Positions 1 to 7,969 of a stretch of DNA of 64,000 nucleotides are shown in pieces. This DNA comes from Aliihoeflea sp. 40Bstr573 (lineage in GTDB: Bacteria; Pseudomonadota; Alphaproteobacteria; Rhizobiales; Rhizobiaceae). A program made the translations under genes and the position numbers. The DNA is taken from NCBI RefSeq assembly GCF_024105655.1, contig NZ_JAAAMH010000006.1, forward strand, positions 163,637-227,636, in the 5' to 3' direction. How positions within the stretch are numbered: the first letter of the stretch is position 1; each line of letters starts with the position of its first letter. The notes under the pieces were generated by a model. The model was not told where the DNA came from, ran no database searches, and saw nothing but the letters and a program-made list of their open reading frames with translations.

Positions 1-571
1 TCTGCTTGCGGTTGTGCGTACCGTATTCGACGAAGGCCTCACGGCTCGCCTCGGCCTCGGGCATCTTGCTCGTCAGGTTGACGATGCCACCGATGGAGCT
101 CTGGCCGTACAGGGTGGAAGAGGGACCCTTGACGATGTCGACACGCTCCAGCGCGTAAGGATGCGGGCGCACATTGTTGTAGAAACCGAAAATCTCCTGC
201 AGCCCGTCGCGGTACTGGACCGGCGATACACCGCGCACATAGGACCAGTCGCCGCGCGTGTCGTAGCCAAAGGTCGCGCCGAAGACGCCGGGCGTATACA
301 TCAACGCGTCCTGCACGGACTGCATGCCCTGGTCGGCGATGCGCTGTTCGGTGACGACGCTGACCGAGCGCGGCGTCTCGATGATCGGCGTGCCCGTCTT
401 CGTCGCCGAAGACGATTCCTGCGCGATCGTCTCACCCTTCGGACCGCCGGTTTCCTGTGTCTCGCCGCCCTCGACGACGAGCCTTTCGAGAACCGTCGAA
501 TCCTGCGCTTGCGCGCCCGACCCCAATACCAAAGCCGCCGCACCGGCAGCCGCCACCAAACGCACCTTCAT
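1..571 (-). CDS. TonB-dependent siderophore receptor, N-terminal part (cut by window edge)
   Basis: Outer-membrane receptor for TonB-driven uptake, probably of a ferric siderophore. The 190 visible residues start with a signal peptide (MKVRLVAAAGAAALVLGSGA, cleavage near AQA-QD). The plug-domain motif ATKTGTPIIETPRSVSVVT follows around residues 55-75, then QSVQDALMYTPGV, YVRGVSPVQYRDG and RVDIVKGPSSTLYGQSSIGG. These are characteristic of the FhuA/FepA-like siderophore receptor family. The beta-barrel lies beyond position 1. The ATG at 571-569 is preceded by a purine-rich stretch. The 168 bases between this gene and the ammonia-lyase gene hold no recognisable gene. I could not find a convincing Fur, Irr or RirA box there. 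The exact ligand cannot be told from the plug domain. Confidence 0.9.
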   Translation of the reverse strand, partial: MKVRLVAAAGAAALVLGSGAQAQDSTVLERLVVEGGETQETGGPKGETIAQESSSATKTGTPIIETPRSVSVVTEQRIADQGMQSVQDALMYTPGVFGATFGYDTRGDWSYVRGVSPVQYRDGLQEIFGFYNNVRPHPYALERVDIVKGPSSTLYGQSSIGGIVNLTSKMPEAEASREAFVEYGTHNRKQ

Positions 572-739
572 TCCGTCCCCCGGAAAAAACACTTGAGCCA
601 AAATTACGCCGCGTGCCTTGCCGGGTTGCTGGGTAGGACGATCTTCGTCCAGCTATTATTGTTGAGAGATGGTGTCAACTTTCAATGCGGACGCGCGCGC
701 CATGCCTTCGTCGGGCAGGTGATTCCTGTGACACGGACA

Positions 740-2377
740 TCACAGATCCGCCCAGGCGGAGCGAACATCAGCGACCGCGCGCGTGATTGCGCCGCCTGCC
801 GCGATGTCCGAAAGGAGGCCCTCGACCTTGGGCTGGATGAAGCCGTCGAGGTCATCCCAGTGCAGCGGACGGGCCGAATCCGGAACACCGCCCGCCGCCT
901 TTCGCGCTGCCAGGTAAAGCGGCTGCGTGGCGTCGGAGAGGATCGCGCGCGCGTCGTAACTGTCGGCGACGAGCTTGGCGCGAAGCTCGACCGCCTGCAC
1001 GCCGATCAGCAGCGCCACCGCCAGATAGTGCTCCAGGACATCGATGGTCTCGCGGGCGAGATTGGCGGAGTTCATCGCCTGGCTGTTGATGTTCTGGTTG
1101 AACTGCTCGGCATGGGTCGGGAAGCGGTCGACGATCGACTGGCCGTAAAAGCTCATCAGCGGCATCATCGAATTGCCGCCGATCTGCAGCGATTTCAGCC
1201 CGACATTGATCCCGGCCTCCATGTTGCCGACGAGCGAGGGATTGAGGCCGTAAGAGAATTCGGGCGTCATCAGGAGCGCGATCTGCGCGTCGATATGCTT
1301 GGCGATGAGGCCCACATGGTAGCGCAGCGCGTCCATGGCGACGCCGGTATATTGCGCAAGGAAATTGCCGGTGTGGAAGATCTCGCCGGTGTCCGGGTCG
1401 ATCAGCGGGTTGTCGTTGGCGCAATTCGCCTCGGTCTCGATCTGGCGGGCGGCGATGGCGATGCCGTCGACGACAGGCCCCAGATATTGCGGCAGGCAGC
1501 GCAGCGAGTAGCGGTCCTGGATCAGCTTGCCCATGCGATGGCTGCGCCCGCCGGCCGCCTCCGAGCGGATGACCTCCGAACCGGCGACGAGGCGGCTCAT
1601 TTGCTGCGCCACCCAGATCTGGCCGGGATGCGGCTTCATCGCGTGGACGAACGGATCGAAGCTCTGGTCGGTGGAAAGCATTGCCTGCGCGTAGAGCGCG
1701 TGGATGCCAAGCGCCAGCGAGGCGAGGTCGAGTGCGCGGGCCGTCGCATTGGCGGCAACGCCCGTGCATGCGCCGGTGCCGTTGTTGAGAGCCAGCCCCT
1801 CCTTGGGCTGGAGCGCGAGCGGCTGGAGGCCGAGGCGCGAAAGCGCCGCATGGGCGTCGAGCGTCTCGCCGTCGAGGTCGACAAGGAAGGCCGGATCGAG
1901 CCCGATCACTGCCCCGCCAATATAGGAAAGCGGCACGAGGTCGCCCGAGGCGCCGATGGACCCGCGCTGGTGGACATGCGGGTGCGCACCGGCGTTGAGG
2001 AAGGCGAGATAGCGATCGATGATCTCGCGGCGCACGCCCGATGCGCCCTTGACGAAGGAATTGGCGCGCAGCAGCATCGCCGCGCGCACGTCTGCGGCGG
2101 GAAGGCGTGGGCCGGTCGTGCTCTTGTGTTGCCACACCGCGATGCGCTGGACGTCGGCGAGAAGATCCGGCCCGACATATTGGTCGGCCATTCCGCCGAA
2201 GAGTGTGGTCACGCCATAGATCTGCTCGCCGCGTTCGACGCCGCCGGCGATGATCTGGCGCGACTTGTCGATGCGCGCGAGGATCGCGGGATCGTCGGTC
2301 AGCGCCACTTTCGCGCCCAGCGCGACCGCGCGGATGTTCGAAATGCTCAGATCCTGCCCGTTGATGATGATGGTCAT
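740..2377 (-). CDS. MIO-type aromatic amino acid ammonia-lyase (PAL-like rather than HutH-like)
   Basis: A 545-residue member of the histidine/phenylalanine ammonia-lyase family, which removes ammonia from an aromatic amino acid to give an aryl acrylate. The Ala-Ser-Gly triad that forms the MIO electrophile is at residues 143-145 (GSIGASGDLVPL), and the catalytic Tyr is at 54 (IYGVTTLFGG). Two signatures resemble phenylalanine ammonia-lyases more than HutH: QDRYSLRCLPQYLGP and AEQFNQNINSQ. True HutH has a QEDHVS motif at the second place. The substrate-selectivity pair is Gln83-His84, where HutH has Ser-His and tyrosine lyases have His-Leu, so the substrate is open. ATG 2377 is chosen over a GTG/ATG 15 codons upstream because AGGAGG sits just before it. 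No hut genes are nearby. The divergent Lrp-type gene is the likely regulator. Confidence 0.85.
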   Translation of the reverse strand: MTIIINGQDLSISNIRAVALGAKVALTDDPAILARIDKSRQIIAGGVERGEQIYGVTTLFGGMADQYVGPDLLADVQRIAVWQHKSTTGPRLPAADVRAAMLLRANSFVKGASGVRREIIDRYLAFLNAGAHPHVHQRGSIGASGDLVPLSYIGGAVIGLDPAFLVDLDGETLDAHAALSRLGLQPLALQPKEGLALNNGTGACTGVAANATARALDLASLALGIHALYAQAMLSTDQSFDPFVHAMKPHPGQIWVAQQMSRLVAGSEVIRSEAAGGRSHRMGKLIQDRYSLRCLPQYLGPVVDGIAIAARQIETEANCANDNPLIDPDTGEIFHTGNFLAQYTGVAMDALRYHVGLIAKHIDAQIALLMTPEFSYGLNPSLVGNMEAGINVGLKSLQIGGNSMMPLMSFYGQSIVDRFPTHAEQFNQNINSQAMNSANLARETIDVLEHYLAVALLIGVQAVELRAKLVADSYDARAILSDATQPLYLAARKAAGGVPDSARPLHWDDLDGFIQPKVEGLLSDIAAGGAITRAVADVRSAWADL

Positions 2378-2499
2378 TGCCGACGCCTCCTGTTTGCAGC
2401 AGGATAGGACGCGCCGACGCACATTTTCTGTTTAGTTCGATCGACGAATGCAGGTTGTGGGTCACGAACAGGCGAAGTTGCCCGGAAAATGCATATGAA
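2378..2499. promoter_or_regulatory. divergent promoter region, ammonia-lyase / Lrp regulator
   Basis: A 122-base intergenic region between two divergent start codons. CATTTTC (2422-2428) and GAAAATG (2485-2491) form widely spaced inverted arms 63 bases apart. That spacing is about six helical turns and would suit an oligomeric Lrp-type protein bridging both promoters. No clear -35/-10 pair was identified. The regulatory role is inference from position only. Confidence 0.3.
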
Positions 2500-2985
2500 A
2501 TGACCGAACTTTCGTTGACCGATCGCAGGATACTGGCCGAGTTGCAGCGCGACGGCAGCCTGTCCAACGTGGCGCTGGCCGAACGGATCGGCATGTCCCC
2601 CAGCCCCTGCCTGCGCCGGGTGAAGCAGCTGGAAGCGGACGGCCTGATCCGGCGCTACGTCGCGCTTCTCGACGAGCGCAAGCTGGGCGTCGGACTGACG
2701 GCCTATGTCGAGGTCAAGGTGCCGCAGGTGGCGGGCGAGGCCATCGTCGAGCGCTTCAAGGCAGCGGTGGCGCGCGAGCCGGCGATCACGGGCTGCTTCG
2801 TCATCGCCGGACAGTACGATTTCCTGCTGCGCATCGTCGCGCGCGATCTGGACGACTATTCGCATCTGACGCAGACCGTACTCCTGCGCCTGCCCGGCGT
2901 TCAGGACACGCGGTCGAGCTTTGTGCTCGAAGCAGTCAAGGACACGACCGAGCTGCCGATCGGCGGGTTTGGCCGGCGAAGCTAG
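2500..2985 (+). CDS. Lrp/AsnC family transcriptional regulator
   Basis: A 161-residue feast/famine regulator of normal length. The N-terminal helix-turn-helix covers about residues 1-60 (LTDRRILAELQRDGSLSN, ALAERIGMSPSPCLRRVKQLE). The C-terminal RAM effector-binding and oligomerisation domain covers about residues 68-150 (TAYVEVKVPQ, GCFVIAGQYDFLLRIVARD). Such proteins usually bind amino acids and often control a divergent amino-acid enzyme or exporter gene. Here the divergent gene is the aromatic ammonia-lyase, so its substrate is the natural candidate effector. ATG 2500 is used because homology begins at MTELSLTDRR. An open frame continues upstream to 2377, but those residues do not resemble the family. 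Confidence 0.9.
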   Translation: MTELSLTDRRILAELQRDGSLSNVALAERIGMSPSPCLRRVKQLEADGLIRRYVALLDERKLGVGLTAYVEVKVPQVAGEAIVERFKAAVAREPAITGCFVIAGQYDFLLRIVARDLDDYSHLTQTVLLRLPGVQDTRSSFVLEAVKDTTELPIGGFGRRS

Positions 2986-3062
2986 AGCGGCAGGTAGCAC
3001 GGCGAATGCCAACCATGCCGCTTTAGCCTTTTCCCGGCGGCAACAAAGTGCTCCAGGCTTCG

Positions 3063-4775
3063 TCAGTAACGATCCGAGATCGCCACGCGCACCTCGATCA
3101 TGGCCTGCCGCTTTTCCTCACGGATGACTTTCAGCGCGCGCTGAAGCGCGGCGGGCAGGTCCGAGCCGTGCTCGACGCGCTCGACATGGGCGCGGTTGGC
3201 GGCGGCGAGCATGGTGTAGTCGGGCGCAGGCTCCAGTGAGGTCAGCGGCATCCGGTTCGCCTTTGCGGCCGCGCCTTGCGGATAGGCGTTGACGACGGAG
3301 CGGCGCACCGCGTTCCACATGCCGTTGTTCTTGACGATGGTCAAAAGCGGCAGGTCGAGCGCTTCGGCGATCTGGTGGCAGGCAGTCGGGTTGGCGAACA
3401 TGTAGGAACCATCGCCGACGCAGGCGACGACCAGCCGCTCGCGGTTCGCAAGCTGCGCGCCGAGCGCGGCGGGCAGCGCCCAGCCGAGGCCGCCCGAATG
3501 CGGATTGCAGAAGACCCGGTTGGGGCCCTTGGCGTCGATGGCTGCGGGCACGATGCCGAGCTCGGAAAAGATGACGCCATCGTCGCCGAGAATGTCGGAG
3601 ACGCATTTCGACAGCCATTCCGCGCCCATCGGCGAAGCCTTTCCGGCCTCGATGGCATCCGCGATGGCGCGGCGGCGATCCGAAGAGCGAGCGGCGATCG
3701 CGTCGCGGCGAGCACCGGTTTCAAGCTGCCGGCCGGCAAGGGCCGCATGCAAGGCCTCGATTCCGGCGGCAGGATCGGAGGTGATGGCCAGATCCGCCTG
3801 GTAACCACGGACCGGCATGCGTTCGAACTGCGGGTCGGCGCCCATCTGGACGATCTTCACGTTCGCATCGGGTCGGTGGACGGCCTCGATCCACGGCACC
3901 CCGCTATCGACGACGAGGACGAAATCCGCGCCCTCGAGCGCCGCCTTCGGGTCGTTGCCGAGGTACATGGGGTCGGCGCTGGCCATGACATTGCGGATCG
4001 AGAACGGCTCGCACACGCCGACCGCGAAATCGGCGGCGAGGCGGGCAAGCGCGATGCCGACACGGCCTTGCGGATCGCCGCGCTGGCAAAGGACGACCGG
4101 ATGCTTCGCCGCGGCGAGCCAGTCGGCGGCCTTTGCGATCGCTTCCGGATCGGGAAAGGCGCGGGTGGAAATGGCCTGCGCGGATGTCGCGCGGCCGACC
4201 GTTTCGGGAACGCGCTCGGTCAAGGGTTCGCGCGGCAGGCTGACATAGACCGGCCCCGAGGGTTCCGACCGCGCCAGCACCGCGGCGCGCTGGGCGAGAA
4301 TTTCACCCTGTTCGGGATAGCGCATCTCGTAGTGAAACTTGACGGTGTCGGCGACGAGCGACGACTGGTCGTACATCTCCTGGCCGTACTGGATCGGCGT
4401 CATGCGCGCGCCCTTTCGGCCGCGCTCGGTGATCGGCGTGCGGCCGGACATGACCATGACCGGGATGTTGTCGCTCGCCGCGTTGATGACGCCCATGACG
4501 GAATTGGCAAGGCCGACATTGACGTGGACCATCGTCGCCTGCATCCGGCCGGTGACGAGATAGTAGCCATGCGCCATGCCGACGCTTGCGGTCTCGTGCG
4601 GCACCGTGACGGGGACTGGGACCGACTGGGGATCGAGCGTTGCGAACGCCTCGATGATGGGCGGAAAGTCGGTGCCGGCATTGGCGAACAGGTAGTCGAT
4701 ACCGCTCGCCTTCAGCCCAAGAAGCAGGCTTTCGGCTCCCGTTTTCGCCTCGACAGCGCGCTTCTGTCCATCCAT
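3063..4775 (-). CDS. thiamine diphosphate-dependent enzyme, acetolactate synthase / benzoylformate decarboxylase superfamily
   Basis: About 570 residues with the usual three-domain ThDP architecture. The pyrimidine-binding domain has the catalytic Glu at about residue 61 (VTVPHETASVGMAHGY). A central domain follows. The C-terminal PP-binding domain has the GDG...NN motif (CVGDGSYMFANPTACHQ, IVKNNGMWNAV). It could decarboxylate a 2-oxo acid or act as a carboligase; I cannot assign the substrate. ATG 4775 is preferred to the GTG three codons upstream because GGTGGAG ends five to six bases before it. It is divergent from the TAXI-TRAP genes and shares a 200-base promoter region holding two inverted repeats. 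It probably belongs to the same catabolic island. Confidence 0.8.
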   Translation of the reverse strand: MDGQKRAVEAKTGAESLLLGLKASGIDYLFANAGTDFPPIIEAFATLDPQSVPVPVTVPHETASVGMAHGYYLVTGRMQATMVHVNVGLANSVMGVINAASDNIPVMVMSGRTPITERGRKGARMTPIQYGQEMYDQSSLVADTVKFHYEMRYPEQGEILAQRAAVLARSEPSGPVYVSLPREPLTERVPETVGRATSAQAISTRAFPDPEAIAKAADWLAAAKHPVVLCQRGDPQGRVGIALARLAADFAVGVCEPFSIRNVMASADPMYLGNDPKAALEGADFVLVVDSGVPWIEAVHRPDANVKIVQMGADPQFERMPVRGYQADLAITSDPAAGIEALHAALAGRQLETGARRDAIAARSSDRRRAIADAIEAGKASPMGAEWLSKCVSDILGDDGVIFSELGIVPAAIDAKGPNRVFCNPHSGGLGWALPAALGAQLANRERLVVACVGDGSYMFANPTACHQIAEALDLPLLTIVKNNGMWNAVRRSVVNAYPQGAAAKANRMPLTSLEPAPDYTMLAAANRAHVERVEHGSDLPAALQRALKVIREEKRQAMIEVRVAISDRY

Positions 4776-4907
4776 CGTCTCCACCCTTTCATCTGCTGCA
4801 ACTTGAAGGGCAACGACGAGCTCATGCTCCGTCGTTGCCGCACTCTGTCCTGCCCCACGGTAAAAATGGCCTTGTCATCCGCGCAAACGCAAGTGCATAA
4901 TCGCACA

Positions 4908-4928
4908 AAATCTCTCTTTATGGGATTT
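4908..4928. promoter_or_regulatory. inverted repeat AAATCTC-N7-GGGATTT, candidate IclR operator (copy 1)
   Basis: A 21-base imperfect palindrome inside a longer inverted repeat, ACAAAATC (4905-4912) and GATTTTGT (4924-4931). The same AAATCTC-N7-GRGATTT pattern occurs at 8743-8763, before the amidohydrolase gene and overlapping the end of the iclR gene. Two copies flanking the transporter and regulator suggest the IclR protein encoded at 7966-8754 binds both. It lies 49 bases before the ATG of the TAXI binding protein. The binding protein is inference. Confidence 0.55.
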
Positions 4929-4930
4929 TG

Positions 4931-4951
4931 TATCGTCTCGAGGTGACGATA
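4931..4951. promoter_or_regulatory. inverted repeat TATCGTC-N7-GACGATA
   Basis: Perfect 7-base arms (4931-4937 and 4945-4951) separated by 7 bases, directly abutting the AAATCTC repeat and with the same arm/spacer geometry. It ends 25 bases before the TAXI binding-protein ATG. It may be a second regulator site or an mRNA leader hairpin. No second copy was noticed in the window. Confidence 0.35.
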
Positions 4952-4976
4952 CGGAGGCACAAACCGGAGGAAAACG

Positions 4977-5933
4977 ATGAAATTTGTTCTCGCCTCGGCC
5001 GTCATTGCGGCCGCTCTCGTCACTGGCGGCCAGGCTTCGGCGCAGGCCGTCGGCATCGCCACGTCGAACCCGGGCTCGATCTTTCATAATATCGGCACGG
5101 CGGTCGCCAACGCCGCCAACCAGGCCGGCATCAACGCGACGATCCAGCCCGCTACGAGCCCGAACCAGTACATTCCCTTCGTCGCCTCGGGCGGTATCGA
5201 GTTCGGCGCCGCCAACCTTCAGGAAGTGAATTACGCCCTCGAGGGCAAGGAGTGGTTCGAAGGTTCGGTCAATTCCGACCTGCGCATCGTCGGCCACGTC
5301 ATGCCTCTGGTCGAGGCGATCTTCGTGCGTGCCGACAGCGACATCCGCTCGATCGAGGATCTGCGCGGCCGGCCCATGGTGGACGGCTACACGGCCCAAA
5401 ACACCATCCTGCCGCAGCTTGACGCGATGTATGCGACGGCGGGCATGACCCGCGCCGACATGCAGCCGGTCCAGGTGCCGAGCGTGGTCGGCGGGGCTGA
5501 CGCCTTCATCGCCGGCGACGCTGTCGGCTTCATCTTCGCCCACGGCGCAGGCAAGGTGCGCGAGGCGGATGCGGCGGTCGGCGGGCTGCGCGCGCTGCCG
5601 ATCGAGGAGACCGAGGAAAATCTCGCGACCATCCGCGAGCACTGGCCGGTGGGCTTCTTCGCCACGATGGAGCCCGGCCCCAACGCGCCGGGCGTCGAAG
5701 AGACCGCGACCTTCTTCGCCTATCCGCAGGTGATCTTCACGCATGCCGGCGTCGATGAGGAGACGGTCTATCAGATGACCAAGGCGATCTACGAGAGCAA
5801 GGAGCGTATGGCCCAGACCTTCCCGCCCTTCAACGCGTTCGATCCGGCCGAAATGGCGAGCGACCCCGGCGTCTCCGAGTTCCATCCGGGTGCGATCCGC
5901 TTCTACAAGGAAGTCGGCATCTGGAAGGAATAG
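4977..5933 (+). CDS. TAXI-family TRAP transporter solute-binding protein
   Basis: A 318-residue periplasmic receptor of the TAXI (TRAP-associated extracytoplasmic immunogenic) class. The signal peptide is MKFVLASAVIAAALVTGGQA with cleavage after ASA. Family features include ATSNPGSIFHNIGTAVANA near the N terminus, SPNQYIPFVASGGIEFGAAN, and the C-terminal region where large hydrophobic and acidic residues line the closing lobe. It delivers an organic anion to the fused permease that follows 95 bases downstream. A strong ribosome site (GGAGGAAAACG) precedes ATG 4977. TAXI systems commonly import dicarboxylates, amino acids or aromatic acids. Here the flanking amidohydrolase and hydroxylase genes point to an aromatic or heterocyclic acid, which is inference. 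Confidence 0.92.
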   Translation: MKFVLASAVIAAALVTGGQASAQAVGIATSNPGSIFHNIGTAVANAANQAGINATIQPATSPNQYIPFVASGGIEFGAANLQEVNYALEGKEWFEGSVNSDLRIVGHVMPLVEAIFVRADSDIRSIEDLRGRPMVDGYTAQNTILPQLDAMYATAGMTRADMQPVQVPSVVGGADAFIAGDAVGFIFAHGAGKVREADAAVGGLRALPIEETEENLATIREHWPVGFFATMEPGPNAPGVEETATFFAYPQVIFTHAGVDEETVYQMTKAIYESKERMAQTFPPFNAFDPAEMASDPGVSEFHPGAIRFYKEVGIWKE

Positions 5934-5942
5934 CCTTCAACG

Positions 5943-5972
5943 GCCCGGGGCTGCGCGAGGCGGCGCCCGGGC
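5943..5972 (+). promoter_or_regulatory. intercistronic hairpin after TAXI binding-protein gene
   Basis: Arms GCCCGGG (5943-5949) and CCCGGGC (5966-5972) form a GC-rich hairpin beginning 10 bases after the stop codon. No T-run follows, so this is not a classical terminator. It probably protects the binding-protein part of the mRNA from 3' decay or reduces read-through into the permease. Similar hairpins follow four other binding-protein genes in this window. Confidence 0.5.
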
Positions 5973-6028
5973 ATGAAGCCCTTGCCGTTGCGGCGCGACC
6001 GACCGATCCACCGACCAGAGTATGCGTG

Positions 6029-7969
6029 ATGAATTCTGCCAATGAGAGCCGTTCGCAGGGCGGTCTGCCCGAAGCAGTGTGGCGGCCGCTGAGCGGTCTC
6101 CTCGCCGTGTGTCTGACGGTGCTCGCGATTGCCTGGGCGCTCGCCCTGCCGCGCACGCTGGGCATCGCTTTCTACCCGCAGCAGTTCATGAGCGCGATCC
6201 TCGCGCTGGCGCTGCCGATTGCATTCCTGATGCTGCCGGCGAGACGCGATGCCGAGCGAACGGTCGTGCCCTGGTATGATTGCATCGCGGCCGTGCTCTC
6301 CTTCGCAGCGCTCGCCTATGTCACCTGGAACTATTCGGCGATCGTCAACCTGATCTTCGCTGGCCCGCCGCAAGCCTATGTGCCGGGCGTCATCATCATC
6401 CTGCTTCTGCTCGAAGCCGTGCGCCGCGCCGCCGGCTGGGCGCTCGTCATCATCATCGCCGTCTTCCTGTTCTATGGGCTTTTCGGCGACCTCTTCCCCG
6501 GCCGCCTCGCGGGCCGTCCGCAGGACTGGGAACGGCTCGCGGGCTACATGGCTCTCGATTCGAACGGCATTCTGGGCCTGCCGCTATCGATTGCGGCAAC
6601 GGTGGTCGTCACCTTCATCCTGTTCGGCAATCTGCTCGCCGCCACCGGCGGCTCGAAATTCTTCACCGACGCCGCACTTCTCGGCATGGGCCGCTTTCGC
6701 GGCGGATCGATGAAGATTGCCGTCGTCGCCTCAGCGCTTTTCGGCTCGATCTCGGGCTCGGCCGTCGCCAACGTGGTGGCCACCGGCATCGTCACCATTC
6801 CGATGATCAAGCGCGATGGCTATCCGGCACATAAGGCCGGCGCGATCGAGGCGGTCGCCTCCACCGGCGGCCAGATGATGCCGCCCGTCATGGGCGCCGC
6901 TGCCTTTCTGATGGCCGAATTCCTGCAGATGTCCTATGCGCAGGTCGTCATCGCCGCGATCGTTCCTTCGCTGCTCTACTACGCCGCCCTGTTCATCCAG
7001 GCTGATCTCGACGCCGCCCGCCTCGGCATCTCCCGCGTGGACAAGTCCGAGATTCCAGAACGCAAGATCGTGCGCGGCGGCGGGCATTTCATTCTCGGCT
7101 TCGCCGTCCTGATCTATGGCTTGTTCGCACTGAACTGGCAGCCGGAACGCGCCGCGCTCGTCGCCTGCCTCGTGGTCATCGCGACCGCGCTCGCCTTTGG
7201 CTATCAGTCCAAGCGGCCGAGCCTGCGGCAATTGTGGGAAACGATCCCGCTGACGGGCAAGAACGTGGTCGAGATCATCCTGATCTCGGCTGCGGCCGGC
7301 ATCGTCATCGGCATTCTCAACGTCACCGGCCTGTCGTTCAACCTGACCTATGCGCTGGTGCAGCTCGGCGGCGGCAACAAGCTGGTGCTGCTCCTGCTTT
7401 CGGCGGTCATCTGCATCGTTCTCGGCATGGGTCTGCCGACACTGGGCGTCTACGTGCTGCTTGCCGCGCTCGTTGCGCCGGCACTGATCGAGGTCGGCAT
7501 CAACCCGATTGCGGCGCATCTGTTCATCCTCTATCTCGGCATGATGTCGATGATCACCCCGCCGATCGCCATCGCCGCCTTCGCCGCCGCCGGCATCGCC
7601 CGCGCGTCGGCGATGGCTACCGGTTTCGCGTCGATGAAGTTCGGCTGGGCCGCCTTCGTCATCCCGTTCCTGTTCGTCTATTCGCCGACGCTGATCATGG
7701 TCGGCGAGCCGGTCGACATCGCGGTCGCGATTGTTACCGCGACGCTCGGTGTTTGGCTGATATCGGCCGCGCTGGCTGGCTTCTTCATGACCAAACTGGC
7801 CCCCGTCATGCGGATTGCCTTCGCGATGTTCGGCCTTCTGGCGCTGATCCCGGCCGGGACTTTCGCGGGCGCCGAATATACCGACATCGTCGGTGTGATT
7901 GGCGGCGTCGTGCTGATGATCGCCGACTGGCGGCGTTCGCGCAGCCTCACCCCACAGGCGGTGTCTTGA
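6029..7969 (+). CDS. TRAP transporter fused permease (4TM + 12TM)
   Basis: About 646 residues of very hydrophobic sequence. It represents the DctQ-like small and DctM-like large membrane subunits in one chain, as is standard for TAXI systems. Recognisable DctM features include GSISGSAVANVVATGIVTIP, EAVASTGGQMMPPVMGAAAF and GMGLPTLGVYVLLAALVAP, then MMSMITPPIAIAAFAAAG towards the C terminus. It couples solute uptake to an ion gradient together with the preceding binding protein. ATG 6029 is used; a GTG immediately before it at 6026 is equally possible, as neither has a strong ribosome site. The stop codon overlaps the start of the IclR gene, so the two are translationally coupled. Confidence 0.9.
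   Translation: MNSANESRSQGGLPEAVWRPLSGLLAVCLTVLAIAWALALPRTLGIAFYPQQFMSAILALALPIAFLMLPARRDAERTVVPWYDCIAAVLSFAALAYVTWNYSAIVNLIFAGPPQAYVPGVIIILLLLEAVRRAAGWALVIIIAVFLFYGLFGDLFPGRLAGRPQDWERLAGYMALDSNGILGLPLSIAATVVVTFILFGNLLAATGGSKFFTDAALLGMGRFRGGSMKIAVVASALFGSISGSAVANVVATGIVTIPMIKRDGYPAHKAGAIEAVASTGGQMMPPVMGAAAFLMAEFLQMSYAQVVIAAIVPSLLYYAALFIQADLDAARLGISRVDKSEIPERKIVRGGGHFILGFAVLIYGLFALNWQPERAALVACLVVIATALAFGYQSKRPSLRQLWETIPLTGKNVVEIILISAAAGIVIGILNVTGLSFNLTYALVQLGGGNKLVLLLLSAVICIVLGMGLPTLGVYVLLAALVAPALIEVGINPIAAHLFILYLGMMSMITPPIAIAAFAAAGIARASAMATGFASMKFGWAAFVIPFLFVYSPTLIMVGEPVDIAVAIVTATLGVWLISAALAGFFMTKLAPVMRIAFAMFGLLALIPAGTFAGAEYTDIVGVIGGVVLMIADWRRSRSLTPQAVS

Noticed and set aside
740..2377. Calling the MIO enzyme hutH (histidine ammonia-lyase)
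   Set aside because: It lacks the QEDHVS motif, carries PAL-like signatures, has Gln rather than Ser in the selectivity pair, and no other hut genes are nearby.
14..2407. A 797-codon plus-strand open frame across the TonB receptor and ammonia-lyase genes
   Set aside because: Antisense shadow; the minus strand encodes recognisable proteins over the same bases and the frame has no family features.
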